Translations under genes and position numbers: made by a program | In this document: in pieces, positions 28,707 to 38,241 of the stretch | Numbering within the stretch: the first letter of the stretch is position 1 | Layout of the letters: each line of letters starts with the position of its first letter | Notes under the pieces: generated by a model | What the model was told of the DNA's origin: nothing | The model's database searches: none | The model's input: only the letters and a program-made list of their open reading frames with translations | NCBI GenBank assembly: GCA_905221085.1 | Contig: CAJNBT010000008.1 | Location: forward strand, 1 to 64,000 | Direction: 5' to 3' | Source: a bacterium | GTDB taxonomy: Bacteria > Bacillota > Bacilli > Lactobacillales > Streptococcaceae | Length of the DNA stretch: 64,000 nucleotides

Positions 28707-28740
28707 TTTTAGGGGATGGTATAGTGCACATCCCCTAAAA
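28707..28740 (-). other. Perfect 12-bp hairpin between rpmD and rplO
   Basis: TTTTAGGGGATG (28707-28718) and CATCCCCTAAAA (28729-28740) with a 10-nt loop. A GGGAGA/TCTCCC hairpin lies nearby at 28638-28660. No U-tract on the minus strand. Confidence 0.6.
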
Positions 28741-28745
28741 ATTCA

Positions 28746-28928
28746 TTAGTTTACTTCTTCAACTGTTACCAAGTGAGATACTGCAGTGATCATACCACGG
28801 ATAGCAGCGTTATCTTCTTTAATAACAGAGCTGTTCAATTTGCCAAGTCCAAGTGCTACAACAGTTTTACGTTGTGATGGAATGCGTCCGATTGGAGACT
28901 TAGTCAAAGTAACTTTAATTTGAGCCAT
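28746..28928 (-). CDS. rpmD: 50S ribosomal protein L30
   Basis: A 60-residue L30 ([19 protein letters not shown]). I chose the ATG at 28926-28928; an upstream in-frame extension reaches into rpsE and lacks a good start. Confidence 0.95.
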   Translation of the reverse strand: MAQIKVTLTKSPIGRIPSQRKTVVALGLGKLNSSVIKEDNAAIRGMITAVSHLVTVEEVN

Positions 28929-28941
28929 TTTATCCCCTTTC

Positions 28942-29436
28942 TTATGCCAAATCAGAAACTGAAATACCACGAAGGGCAGCAACTTCTTCAGCGCGTTTCA
29001 ATTGTTTCAAACCTTCAACAGTTGCACGAACAATGTTGATTGGAGTGTTAGAACCAAGTGATTTAGATGTAATATCTGCCACACCTGCCAATTCCACAAC
29101 GGCACGAACTGCACCACCAGCGGCAACTCCAGAACCTTCTACAGCAGGTTTCAACAATACTTTAGCTCCACCGAATTCTGAAAGAACTTCGTGTGGGATT
29201 GTTGTTCCAACCATAGGAACTTCGATCAAGTTTTTCTTAGCATCATCTACTGCTTTACGGATTGCTTCTGGAACCTCTTGAGCTTTACCAGTACCAAATC
29301 CTACGCGACCGTTGTGGTCACCAACAACAACAAGAGCTGCGAAACGAAGACGACGTCCACCTTTAACAACTTTTGTAACACGGTTGACAGCAACTACGCG
29401 TTCTTCTAATTCAACTGCATTGTCTTTAAATGCCAT
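28942..29436 (-). CDS. rpsE: 30S ribosomal protein S5
   Basis: A 164-residue S5 with the double-stranded RNA-binding domain and [23 protein letters not shown]. Mutations in this region give spectinomycin resistance in other bacteria; I see the ordinary residues. Confidence 0.97.
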   Translation of the reverse strand: MAFKDNAVELEERVVAVNRVTKVVKGGRRLRFAALVVVGDHNGRVGFGTGKAQEVPEAIRKAVDDAKKNLIEVPMVGTTIPHEVLSEFGGAKVLLKPAVEGSGVAAGGAVRAVVELAGVADITSKSLGSNTPINIVRATVEGLKQLKRAEEVAALRGISVSDLA

Positions 29437-29453
29437 TTTCTAGTGTCCTCCTA

Positions 29454-29810
29454 TTAGAATTTCAATCCGTTTTCACGAGCTGCATCAGCCAAAGCTTTCA
29501 CACGTCCGTGATATAGATATCCACCGCGGTCGAACACCACTTCTGAAATACCTTTAGCGTTTGCACGTTCTGCAACGAGTTTACCGACAGCAACGGCTTG
29601 TTCAGTTTTAGTTCCTTTTGAAACTTCTTTATCAAGAGTTGAAGCACTTGCGAGCGTTACACCCGCTACGTCATCAATCACTTGAGCGTAGATGCCTGTA
29701 TTAGAACGGAATACGTTCAAACGTGGGCGATCAGCAGTTCCAGAGAGTTTTCCGCGAACGCGACGGTGGCGTTTTTGGCGGAGTTTGTTTTTATCTGGTT
29801 TTGAAATCAC
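29454..29810 (-). CDS. rplR: 50S ribosomal protein L18
   Basis: A 118-residue 5S rRNA-binding protein starting with GTG ([17 protein letters not shown]). GAGGTG lies 6 bp upstream of this GTG at 29808-29810. A longer reading would need 13 more codons from ATG, which do not match the family. Confidence 0.94.
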
Positions 29811-29893
29811 AGTTTTCACCTCTTTAGTTTTAAATCGTGTGCTATGCACAAAGTTGGAAAATAGGTTGGTGGTTGAGAATCAACCACTCAACA

Positions 29894-30430
29894 TTATTTA
29901 CCTGTTTTACCTTCTTTACGGCGAACGAATTCACCAACGTAACGGATACCTTTACCTTTATATGGTTCTGGTGAACGAAGGCTACGTACGTAAGCAGCTG
30001 TTTGACCAACTACTTCTTTTGAAATTCCGCTAACAATGATTGTTGTTGGGTTTGGAAGTTCAAAAGTAATTCCTTCTGGAGCTTCAACTTCGTCTGGATG
30101 AGATTTACCAACAGCCAAAACAAGTTTAGATCCTTGAAGTTGTGCACGGTAACCAACCCCGCGCATTTCAAGTTCTTTCTTGAATCCTTCTGATACACCA
30201 ACAACCATGTTGTTCAAAAGGGCACGAGTAGTTCCGTGGATAGTTTTCATTTCTTTTGAATCGTTTGGACGGTGAAGAGTTACTTCAGTACCTTCCACAC
30301 GGATTTCAATATCTTTTGAGAACTCACGAGTAAGTTCTCCTTTAGGTCCTTTTACAGTTACAACGTTGTCATTGTTAGTGAGTTCAACACCAGCAGGCAA
30401 CACGATAACTTTATTACCAATACGTGACAT
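29894..30430 (-). CDS. rplF: 50S ribosomal protein L6
   Basis: A 178-residue L6 beginning [17 protein letters not shown] and ending in [16 protein letters not shown]. It lies between rpsH and rplR near the sarcin-ricin loop of the 50S. Confidence 0.97.
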   Translation of the reverse strand: MSRIGNKVIVLPAGVELTNNDNVVTVKGPKGELTREFSKDIEIRVEGTEVTLHRPNDSKEMKTIHGTTRALLNNMVVGVSEGFKKELEMRGVGYRAQLQGSKLVLAVGKSHPDEVEAPEGITFELPNPTTIIVSGISKEVVGQTAAYVRSLRSPEPYKGKGIRYVGEFVRRKEGKTGK

Positions 30431-30485
30431 GTTTATTTTCTCCTGTTAAATTGTCAGGCCAGAACGGCCAGTTTTCACGGGGGCT

Positions 30486-30503
30486 AAATCGATTTCTCGA
30501 TTT
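30486..30503 (-). other. Hairpin in the rpsH-rplF spacer
   Basis: AAATCGA TTTC TCGATTT (30486-30503), a perfect 7-bp stem. The rest of the 188-bp gap has further inverted repeats such as the GGCC pair near 30457-30468 but no coding capacity. Confidence 0.45.
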
Positions 30504-30618
30504 AAAGGAACATTTAGGTTTCAATTTCAAAGTGAATCTAGGCATCATCTCGCAGGCATAACTTTGGGTTAGGCAAGAGACGATAACGACGAGTCACAAA
30601 GAAATTGGGAGCTAAATA

Positions 30619-31017
30619 TTACCAAACGTAAGCGATAACCTCACCACCAACATTCTTTTGGCGTGCTTCTTTATCAGTAAGCAAACCTTCAGAAGTTGAA
30701 AGGATAGCAATTCCAAGTCCGTTAAGAACTTTTGGAAGGTCTTCACGTTTTTTGTAGACACGAAGTCCTGGTTTAGAAACACGTTTCAAGTTAGTGATAA
30801 CTTTTTCACCGTTTGGTCCGTATTTAAGGAATACACGGATGATGCCTTGTTTGTCATCTTCGATGATTTCAACGTTTTTTACAAAACCTTCGCGTTTAAG
30901 GATTTCAGCAATCCCTTTTTTGATGTTTGATGCAGGTACTTCAAGTACTTCGTGTTTAGCTTGGTTAGCGTTACGAATACGAGTTAGGAAGTCTGCGATT
31001 GGGTCAGTCATAACCAT
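30619..31017 (-). CDS. rpsH: 30S ribosomal protein S8
   Basis: A 132-residue S8 ([19 protein letters not shown]) ending in [10 protein letters not shown]8 is the spc-operon autoregulator in E. coli; here a structured 284-bp region lies just upstream. Confidence 0.97.
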   Translation of the reverse strand: MVMTDPIADFLTRIRNANQAKHEVLEVPASNIKKGIAEILKREGFVKNVEIIEDDKQGIIRVFLKYGPNGEKVITNLKRVSKPGLRVYKKREDLPKVLNGLGIAILSTSEGLLTDKEARQKNVGGEVIAYVW

Positions 31018-31091
31018 TTTGTTTTTCTCCTCTTACTAGTAGTTTGCAAGTTGCACTTGCTAGTTAATACATGATACAAAGAGCGAAACAG

Positions 31092-31171
31092 CACGAGCAA
31101 AAATAGGCAATTTGATGCAGGAACGATGCTCCAAAGCAAATTGGTCTTTTTTGCCAAAGCTGTAGCTCGTG
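31092..31171 (-). other. Large stem-loop 1 in the rpsN-rpsH spacer
   Basis: CACGAGC (31092-31098) pairs with GCTCGTG (31165-31171). Inside it CAATTTG (31108-31114) pairs with CAAATTG (31137-31143), and GCAAAAA/TTTTTGC can pair as well. It lies in the rpsH 5' region of the same transcript. Confidence 0.6.
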
Positions 31172-31203
31172 TTCAAATTGGAAACCCCAACTGAACCCGG
31201 GCT

Positions 31204-31280
31204 AAACTCTGTGTGAAAAAGATAAACTTTCCTAGAAACTTCAGTTTCTTCGTCAAGTTTCCTATTTTCACTTAGAGTTT
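31204..31280 (-). other. Large stem-loop 2 in the rpsN-rpsH spacer
   Basis: AAACTCT/AGAGTTT (31204-31210, 31274-31280), GTGAAAA/TTTTCAC (31213-31219, 31265-31271), AAACTT/AAGTTT and AGAAACT/AGTTTCT are nested in order to a 2-nt loop, giving about 77 nt of almost continuous stem. Confidence 0.65.
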
Positions 31281-31301
31281 TGACGCCCTTGATATCTTAA
31301 A

Positions 31302-31487
31302 TTACCAAGATGCTTTTGTTACACCAGGAATTTGTCCTTTGTAAGCTAATTCACGGAAGCAAACACGGCAAAGTTTAAATTTGCGGTAAACTGAATGTGG
31401 ACGACCACATTTTTCACAACGAGTATAAGCTTGGGTAGAGAACTTCGCTGGACGTTTGTTCTTAGCAATCATTGATTTTTTAGCCAT
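31302..31487 (-). CDS. rpsN: 30S ribosomal protein S14, zinc type (S14Z)
   Basis: A 61-residue S14 with the zinc ligands Cys24, Cys27, Cys40 and Cys43 (CEKC ... CRVC). The name rpsZ is also used for this form. It lies between rplE and rpsH. Confidence 0.97.
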
Positions 31488-31504
31488 TAGATTTACCTCC
31501 TATA

Positions 31505-32047
31505 TTATTTTGCAAAAGGCATTCCAAGGCCTGTAAGCAATGCACGTGACTCTTCGTCAGTGTTAGCAGTTGTTACGATAACGATGTCAAGACCACGAGT
31601 TTTGTCAACGTCATCGAAGTTGATTTCTGGGAAGATCAATTGTTCTTTCACACCAAGTGTGTAGTTTCCACGTCCGTCAAATGATTTTGTTGGAACACCG
31701 TGGAAGTCACGTACACGTGGAAGTGAAACTGAAACCAATTTATCCAAGAATTCGTACATACGTTCACCACGAAGGGTAACTTTTGCACCGATCGCAACAC
31801 CTTCACGAAGACGGAAGCCGGCGATTGATTTTTTAGCTTTAGTGATAAGTGGTTTTTGACCTGAGATAAGTGCTAATTCTTCAGCAGCTTTTTCAAGGCT
31901 TTTAGCGTTTGATACAGCTTCACCAACACCCATGTTCAAAACGATCTTATCTACTTTAGGCACAGCCATCACTGATGAGTAGTTGAATTGTTCTGTCAAA
32001 GCAGGAACTACTTCATTAAGATATTTTTCTTTTAAACGATTTGCCAT
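31505..32047 (-). CDS. rplE: 50S ribosomal protein L5
   Basis: A 180-residue 5S rRNA-binding protein ([19 protein letters not shown]) with the [16 protein letters not shown] block. Confidence 0.97.
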   Translation of the reverse strand: MANRLKEKYLNEVVPALTEQFNYSSVMAVPKVDKIVLNMGVGEAVSNAKSLEKAAEELALISGQKPLITKAKKSIAGFRLREGVAIGAKVTLRGERMYEFLDKLVSVSLPRVRDFHGVPTKSFDGRGNYTLGVKEQLIFPEINFDDVDKTRGLDIVIVTTANTDEESRALLTGLGMPFAK

Positions 32048-32070
32048 TATACTTCTCCTTTCCTTCGTGA

Positions 32071-32376
32071 TTAATCAAGCACTTCGCCTGATTTTTTGTT
32101 GTAGCGAACTTTTTTACCGTCTACAAATTTGTAACCAACACGACCAGCTACACCATTTTTGTCCAAAACTTGAACGTTTGATACGTGGATAGCTGCTTCT
32201 TTTTCGATGATACCACCTTGAGGAAGCTCGTTAGTTGGACGTTGGTGTTTCTTAACGATGTTAACACCTTCAACGATAACTTTGTTTACTTTTGGAAGGG
32301 CAGTAAGGACAACAGCTTCTGTTCCCTTATCTTTACCAGCGATTACGCGAACTTTGTCGCCTTTTTTTACAAACAT
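32071..32376 (-). CDS. rplX: 50S ribosomal protein L24
   Basis: A 101-residue KOW-domain protein ([20 protein letters not shown]). One of the two initiators of 50S assembly. Confidence 0.97.
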
Positions 32377-32401
32377 TAGGTTTCTCCTTGATTTTTCTTA
32401 C

Positions 32402-32433
32402 GCCCATAAGGGCACCCTAGCTTGAAGCTAGGG
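32402..32433 (-). other. Two hairpins in the rplN-rplX spacer
   Basis: CCCTAGCTT (32415-32423) and AAGCTAGGG (32425-32433) form a perfect stem around a single base loop, so the tip must open somewhat in RNA. A GCCC/GGGC hairpin at 32402-32413 adjoins it. Confidence 0.55.
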
Positions 32434-32453
32434 GACTAGTTTGTTTCTAAAAA

Positions 32454-32822
32454 TTAAAGTACTTCTGGAGCAAGTGACACGATCTTCATGAAGCCACCTT
32501 CACGCAATTCACGTGCAACTGGACCAAAGATACGTGTTCCGCGAGGAGTTTTGTCTTCACGGATGATAACTGCTGCGTTTTCGTCAAATTTGATGTATGA
32601 ACCATCAGCACGACGAGCACCTGATTTAGTACGAACGATAACTGCTTTAACAACGTCACCTTTTTTAACCGCACCACCAGGAGTAGCTTGTTTTACAGAT
32701 GCCACGATAACATCACCGATGTTTGCAAATTTACGTCCTGAACCACCAAGAACTTTGATAGTCAAGATTTCGCGAGCACCGCTGTTGTCTGCGACTTTCA
32801 AACGAGTTTCTGTTTGAATCAT
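32454..32822 (-). CDS. rplN: 50S ribosomal protein L14
   Basis: A 122-residue L14 ([19 protein letters not shown]), at the subunit interface, ending in [15 protein letters not shown]. Confidence 0.97.
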   Translation of the reverse strand: MIQTETRLKVADNSGAREILTIKVLGGSGRKFANIGDVIVASVKQATPGGAVKKGDVVKAVIVRTKSGARRADGSYIKFDENAAVIIREDKTPRGTRIFGPVARELREGGFMKIVSLAPEVL

Positions 32823-32847
32823 TTCAGTTTTCTCCTTTCAGGTTTGA

Positions 32848-33108
32848 TTAGATGATGACCGCTTCTTCAACAACTTCTACAAGACGGAAACGTTTTGTAG
32901 CTGAAAGCGGACGAGTTTCCATGATACGTACGATATCGCCTTCTTTGGCAACATTGTTTTCATCATGAGCTTTGTATTTTTTAGAGTAGTTAATACGTTT
33001 ACCATAGACTGGGTGGTTACGTTTTGTTTCAACTACAACTGTGATTGTCTTGTCCATTTTGTCAGATACAACACGTCCAACAAGAACTTTACGATTATTG
33101 CGTTCCAT
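32848..33108 (-). CDS. rpsQ: 30S ribosomal protein S17
   Basis: An 86-residue OB-fold primary 16S rRNA-binding protein ([20 protein letters not shown]). Confidence 0.97.
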
Positions 33109-33132
33109 TGAAATTTCTCCTTCCCTAGTCTA

Positions 33133-33339
33133 TTATTTCGCTTCAGATTGAACTGTTTTGATACGAGCGATTTGTTTTTTAACTTCTTTCAAGCGAGCTG
33201 TTTGTTCCAATTGACCAGTAGCAGCTTGGAAACGAAGTTCAAACAATTCTTTTTTCAATTCGTTTTCGCGCTTCGCGAGTTCTTCTTGAGAAAGACCACG
33301 AAGTTCTTTAACAAATTCTTTTACTTCATTAAGTTTCAT
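33133..33339 (-). CDS. rpmC: 50S ribosomal protein L29
   Basis: A 68-residue two-helix protein ([20 protein letters not shown]) near the polypeptide exit tunnel. Confidence 0.97.
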
Positions 33340-33348
33340 GCCTTCTCC

Positions 33349-33762
33349 TTATTCTGCTTCACGTTTTACGAATTTACATTTAACTGGCAATTTGTGGCTA
33401 GCAAGACGAAGCGCTTCGCGAGCGATCTCTTCAGATACACCAGCGATTTCGAACATCACTTTACCACGTTTAACTGGTGCTACCCAACCTTCAGGTGCCC
33501 CTTTACCAGATCCCATACGCACACCGATAGCTTTAGCAGTGTATGATTTGTGTGGGAAGATTTTAATCCAAACTTTACCACCACGTTTCATGTAACGAGT
33601 CATGGCGATACGAGCAGCTTCGATTTGGCGGTTAGTGATCCAGTGGCTAGTTGTAGCTTGAAGACCGTATTCACCGAATGCTACTTCTTTTCCACCTTTT
33701 GCTTCACCGCGCATTTTTCCACGGAATTCACGACGGTGTTTAACACGTTTAGGTACTAACAT
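33349..33762 (-). CDS. rplP: 50S ribosomal protein L16
   Basis: A 137-residue L16 ([19 protein letters not shown]) near the A site of the 50S; it contains the [17 protein letters not shown] loop. Confidence 0.97.
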   Translation of the reverse strand: MLVPKRVKHRREFRGKMRGEAKGGKEVAFGEYGLQATTSHWITNRQIEAARIAMTRYMKRGGKVWIKIFPHKSYTAKAIGVRMGSGKGAPEGWVAPVKRGKVMFEIAGVSEEIAREALRLASHKLPVKCKFVKREAE

Positions 33763-33765
33763 TGG

Positions 33766-34419
33766 TTATTTACCTCCTTTAGTGTTTTTGCGAGCTGGAA
33801 GAACTTCACCACGGTAGATCCATACTTTAACACCAAGTTTACCGTATGTAGTATCTGCTTCTTCCCAAGCGTAATCGATATCTGCACGAAGTGTGTGAAG
33901 TGGAACAGTTCCTTCAGAGTATCCTTCAGCACGGGCGATATCTGCACCGTTCAAACGACCTGATACTTGAGTTTTGATTCCTTTAGCTCCAGCACGCATT
34001 GCACGTTGGATTGCTTGTTTTTGTGCACGACGGAAAGCAACACGTTGCTCCAATTGACGAGCAATACCTTCACCTACAAGGTGAGCATCCAAATCAGGTT
34101 GTTTGATTTCGATGATATTGATGTGTACTTGTTTTCCAGTCAATTTGTTAAGTTTTGCACGGAGTGCATCAACGTTAGCACCACCTTTACCGATAACCAT
34201 ACCTGGTTTAGCAGTGTGAAGTGAAACGTTAACTTTGTTTACTGCGCGTTCGATTTCGATAGTTGAAACTGCTGCGTCAGCAAGTTCTTTTTGAACGAAT
34301 TTACGGATTGCAAGATCTTCATGAAGGTAATCCGCGTATTCTTTTTCAGCATACCATTTGGCATCCCAATCACGGATGATGCCGACACGCATACCAATTG
34401 GATGTACTTTTTGACCCAC
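33766..34419 (-). CDS. rpsC: 30S ribosomal protein S3
   Basis: A 217-residue S3 ([19 protein letters not shown]) with the KH-type domain motif [15 protein letters not shown]; it forms part of the mRNA entry tunnel. Confidence 0.97.
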
Positions 34420-34431
34420 GATTTTACCTCC

Positions 34432-34776
34432 TTATTTTTCTGCAACAGCTACAGTGATGTGAGCTGTACGTTTGTTGATTGGTGAAGCTGAACCTTTCGC
34501 ACGTGGACGGAAACGTTTCATAGTTGGTCCTTCGTTTGCGAATGCTTCAGATACTACCAAGTTAGCTTTATCCAAACCAAAGTTGTTTTCAGCGTTAGCT
34601 ACAGCTGAGTTCAAAACTTTCAAGATGATTTCAGCAGCTTTGTTTGGAGTGAATGTCAAGATTGCGATTGCATCGGCTACGCTTTTACCACGGATGTTAT
34701 CAAGAACAAGACGTGATTTACGAGGTGAAACACGTACTGTACGAGCCATTGCTTTAGCTGAAGTAATTTCTGCCAT
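34432..34776 (-). CDS. rplV: 50S ribosomal protein L22
   Basis: A 114-residue L22 with the tunnel-lining loop [19 protein letters not shown]. Insertions in this loop cause macrolide resistance elsewhere; none is seen here. Confidence 0.97.
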   Translation of the reverse strand: MAEITSAKAMARTVRVSPRKSRLVLDNIRGKSVADAIAILTFTPNKAAEIILKVLNSAVANAENNFGLDKANLVVSEAFANEGPTMKRFRPRAKGSASPINKRTAHITVAVAEK

Positions 34777-34787
34777 TTATGTTCTCC

Positions 34788-35069
34788 TTATTTTCTACGT
34801 GTTTTCTTGTCGTCTGCAGCGTGACCTTTGTAAGTACGAGTTGGTGCAAATTCACCAAGTTTGTGACCTACCATGTCTTCTTGGATGTAAACAGGTACGT
34901 GTTTACGTCCGTCATAAACTGCGATAGTGTAACCAATGAAACTTGGGAAGATCGTTGAACGACGTGACCAAGTTTTAATAACTTTTTTCTTTTCGTCGTT
35001 AGCTTGAGCTTCAACTTTTTTCATCAAATGCTCATCGACGAAAGGTCCTTTTTTAAGACTGCGTCCCAT
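34788..35069 (-). CDS. rpsS: 30S ribosomal protein S19
   Basis: A 93-residue S19 ([20 protein letters not shown]) on the 30S head. Confidence 0.97.
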
Positions 35070-35109
35070 TTTTATATTTTCTCCTTTAAATGTTGTACCA
35101 CAGCGGCTT

Positions 35110-35166
35110 GCGCTCCTATAGAGCGCTACCGAGCTGGCGGATTTACTAGTCGCTTAAGCGACTAGT
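35110..35166 (-). other. Hairpin and 22-bp palindrome in the rplB-rpsS spacer
   Basis: GCGCTC ctata GAGCGC at 35110-35126 is followed by a perfect 22-bp palindrome at 35145-35166 (ACTAGTCGCTT and its complement, no loop bases). Confidence 0.6.
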
Positions 35167-35172
35167 TTAATA

Positions 35173-36006
35173 TTATTTCTCGTTGCGACGACGAACGATA
35201 AGTTTGTCAGATTTCGCTTTCTTGTTACGAGTTTTAAGACCAAGAGCAGGTTTGCCCCATGGAGTAGATGGTGCTTTACGACCAACTGGTGCTTTACCTT
35301 CACCACCACCGTGTGGGTGATCGTTAGGGTTCATTACAGAACCACGAACTGTTGGGCGGATACCTTTCCAACGGCTACGTCCTGCTTTACCAAGGTTTAC
35401 AAGTCCGTGTTGTTCGTTTCCGACAACACCAACTGTAGCGCGGCAAGTTCCAAGAATCATACGAACTTCACCTGATTGAAGACGAACAAGAACGTATTTT
35501 CCTTCAGAACCCAATACTTGAGCAGATGCTCCAGCAGCACGTACCAATTCACCACCACGACCTGGTTTCAACTCGATGTTGTGGATCAAAGTACCAACTG
35601 GGATGTTAGCAAGTGGAAGAGCGTTTCCGACTTTGATATCTGCTTCTGGACCTGAAACGATACGTTGACCTACTTCAAGACCTTTTGGAGCGATGATGTA
35701 TGCTTTCACACCGTCAGTGTAGTGTACAAGAGCGATGTTTGCAGAACGGTTTGGATCGTACTCGATTGTTTTAACAACTGCTTCAACGTTGTCTTTGTTA
35801 CGTTTGAAGTCAACCAAACGGTAGAAACGTTTGTGTCCACCACCTTGGTGACGAACTGTGATACGACCGTTGTTGTTACGACCAGCCTTGCTCTTCAATG
35901 CAACAAGCAATGATTTTTCAGGAGTGCTTGTTGTGATTTCAGCGAAATCCAAAGAAGTCATATTACGGCGACCGTTTGTTGTTGGTTTATAAACACGAAT
36001 TCCCAC
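35173..36006 (-). CDS. rplB: 50S ribosomal protein L2
   Basis: A 277-residue L2 ([20 protein letters not shown]) with the functionally important HPHGGGEG block near residue 229 close to the peptidyl transferase centre. Confidence 0.97.
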
Positions 36007-36023
36007 GATATTTCCTCCTTAGA

Positions 36024-36320
36024 TTATTCAGCTTCAGCAGCAAACAACTCGATTGCTTTAGAATCAGCTGTAAGTGTGATGATAGCTTTTTTAGTTTTGT
36101 TAGTAAAACCAGTGTAACGTCCAACACGTTTAGCTTTTGGTTTTACGTTGATTGTGTTAACATTTGCAACTTTAACACCTTCGAAAGCAGCTTCAACAGC
36201 TTGCTTGATCAAAAGTTTGTGTGCACGAGTGTCAACTTCAAATACATATTTCCCTGCTTCAAGTTGAGCCATTGAGCTTTCAGTGATAACAGGTTTTTTG
36301 ATAACATCATACAAATTCAT
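36024..36320 (-). CDS. rplW: 50S ribosomal protein L23
   Basis: A 98-residue L23 ([20 protein letters not shown]); docking site for trigger factor and SRP at the tunnel exit. It shares one base with rplD. Confidence 0.97.
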
Positions 36321-36943
36321 TATGCAAGAACCTCCTCGATTTTAGAGATAGCTGCTTGAGTAACAAGAAGTTTGTCACTATTTGCGATGTCAAGAACACT
36401 TGCAGTTGTAGCAGTCGCAACTTTCACGTTTGGAAGGTTACGAGCTGAAAGAGCTGCGAATTCGTTTCCTTCTTCAAGAATAACAAGGACTTTAGAATCG
36501 ATGCTCAAAGCTGCAAGAACTTTTGCAAATTCAGCAGTTTTTGGAGCTGTAAATTCAAGAGAATCAACGGCTACAAATTTGTTTTCAGCAACTTTTTCTG
36601 AGTAAACAGATTTAAGCGCAAGGCGACGAACTTTTTGAGGAAGTTTGTACGCATAGCTACGTGGAGTTGGTCCGAAGACGATTCCACCACCACGCCATTG
36701 TGGAGAGCGGATAGAACCTTGACGAGCACGTCCAGTTCCTTTTTGACGCCATGGTTTGCGTCCGCCACCTGAAACAGCTGAACGGTTTTTAACTGCGTGA
36801 GTTCCTTGACGAAGGCTAGCACGTTGGCTGATGATCACATCAAACACAACAGATTGGTTTGGTTCGATACCAAAGATTGCATCGTTAAGAACAACTTCGC
36901 CCGCTTGTTTACCAGTTTGGTCGAATAATGTTACATTTGCCAT
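36320..36943 (-). CDS. rplD: 50S ribosomal protein L4
   Basis: A 207-residue L4 with the tunnel loop [21 protein letters not shown]. In other bacteria L4 binds its own S10-operon leader; whether it does so here is unknown. Confidence 0.97.
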
Positions 36944-36967
36944 TTTGACTGTATTCCCCTTTCCTTA

Positions 36968-37594
36968 TTATTTACCAGCTTTAACTGCTGATTTGATAGT
37001 GATAAGAGATTTCTTAGCACCTGGTACGTTACCTTTGATAAGGATAACGTTCTTTTCTGGAACAACTTGTACAACTTCAAGGTTTTGAATTGTTACACGG
37101 TCACCACCCATACGTCCTGCAAGGTTTTTACCTTTGAATACGCGGTTAGGTGCAACAGGTCCCATTGAACCTGGACGACGGTGGTAACGAGATCCGTGAG
37201 CCATTGGTCCACGTGATTGTCCGTGACGTTTGATAACACCTTGGAAACCTTTACCTTTAGAAGTACCAGTTACGTCAACAACGTCTCCAGCTGCGAATGT
37301 TTCAACTGTAATTTCAGCACCAACTTCCAAGCCTTCAACGTTTTTGAATTCACGAATGAAGCGCTTAGGAGCCGTGTTAGCTTTCGCTACATGTCCTTTA
37401 GCAGGTTTGTTGCTCAATACTTCGCGTTTGTCATCGAAACCAACTTGGATAGCGTTGTATCCGTCTGTTTCAACAGTTTTAACTTGAAGAACAACGTTTG
37501 GAGTTGCTTCAATAACTGTTACAGGGATCAATTCGCCAGCTTCAGTGAAGATTTGAGTCATTCCCACTTTTTTCCCTAAGATTCCTTTTGTCAT
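36968..37594 (-). CDS. rplC: 50S ribosomal protein L3
   Basis: A 208-residue L3 ([20 protein letters not shown]) with the [19 protein letters not shown] loop that nears the peptidyl transferase centre. Confidence 0.97.
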
Positions 37595-37675
37595 GAGAAA
37601 ATAGTTCCTTTTCTATATTTTTATTCAAAAAGTTTTTAACGAGCGTTTTTTATGCTCAAGGTATCAAGCTTTAAA

Positions 37676-37984
37676 TTAAAGTTTGATTTCTACGTTTACA
37701 CCACTTGGAAGATCCAATTTCATCAAAGCATCAACTGTTTTTTGAGTTGGGTTAACGATATCGATCAAACGTTTGTGTGTACGCATTTCAAATTGTTCGC
37801 GAGAGTCTTTATATTTGTGAGTCGCACGAATGATTGTGTAGAGGCTACGTTCAGTTGGAAGTGGGATTGGACCCGCAACTTGTGCACCTGTACGAGTAGC
37901 TGATTCTACGATTTTTGCAGCCGCTGTGTCAAGCGTACGGTGTTCGTAAGCTTTCAAACGGATACGGATTTTTTTGTTTGCCAT
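37676..37984 (-). CDS. rpsJ: 30S ribosomal protein S10 (NusE)
   Basis: A 102-residue S10 ([19 protein letters not shown]), also the NusE transcription factor. First gene of the superoperon; its ATG has AAGGAG upstream. Confidence 0.97.
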
Positions 37985-37989
37985 CTTTT

Positions 37990-38113
37990 TCTCCTTTTCG
38001 TCTATTTAAGATAATAGGCTAGCTCCACAAGAAAACCGACGCGATGTTGCGTGGCAATGCAACCGAGCGTGTCGCAACCTCTTGCATCAAAGCTAAGGCT
38101 GTAATTTACAGCA
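37990..38113 (-). other. Untranslated leader of the ribosomal superoperon
   Basis: About 125 nt between the predicted start of transcription near 38114 and rpsJ. It has a CTGTAA/TTACAG stem and a GC-rich block around 38029-38073 with repeated GTTGC and ACGC elements that can fold. Ribosomal operon leaders often bind a ribosomal protein for feedback; that is inference here. Confidence 0.45.
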
Positions 38114-38120
38114 CCATAAT

Positions 38121-38149
38121 AGAATAACACAAAGCCCCTGCGATTGCAA
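38121..38149 (-). promoter_or_regulatory. Promoter of the S10-spc-alpha superoperon
   Basis: On the minus strand TTGCAA (38144-38149), 17 bp, TATTCT (38121-38126). Confidence 0.75.
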
Positions 38150-38241
38150 GGGATTTGTTGCTGTTTTTTCGTTTTTTTTACATTGAAACTGTTTTCCTAT
38201 TTTTTTCTTTCTAAAATTAGGGATTTTCTTCATAAGATAAG

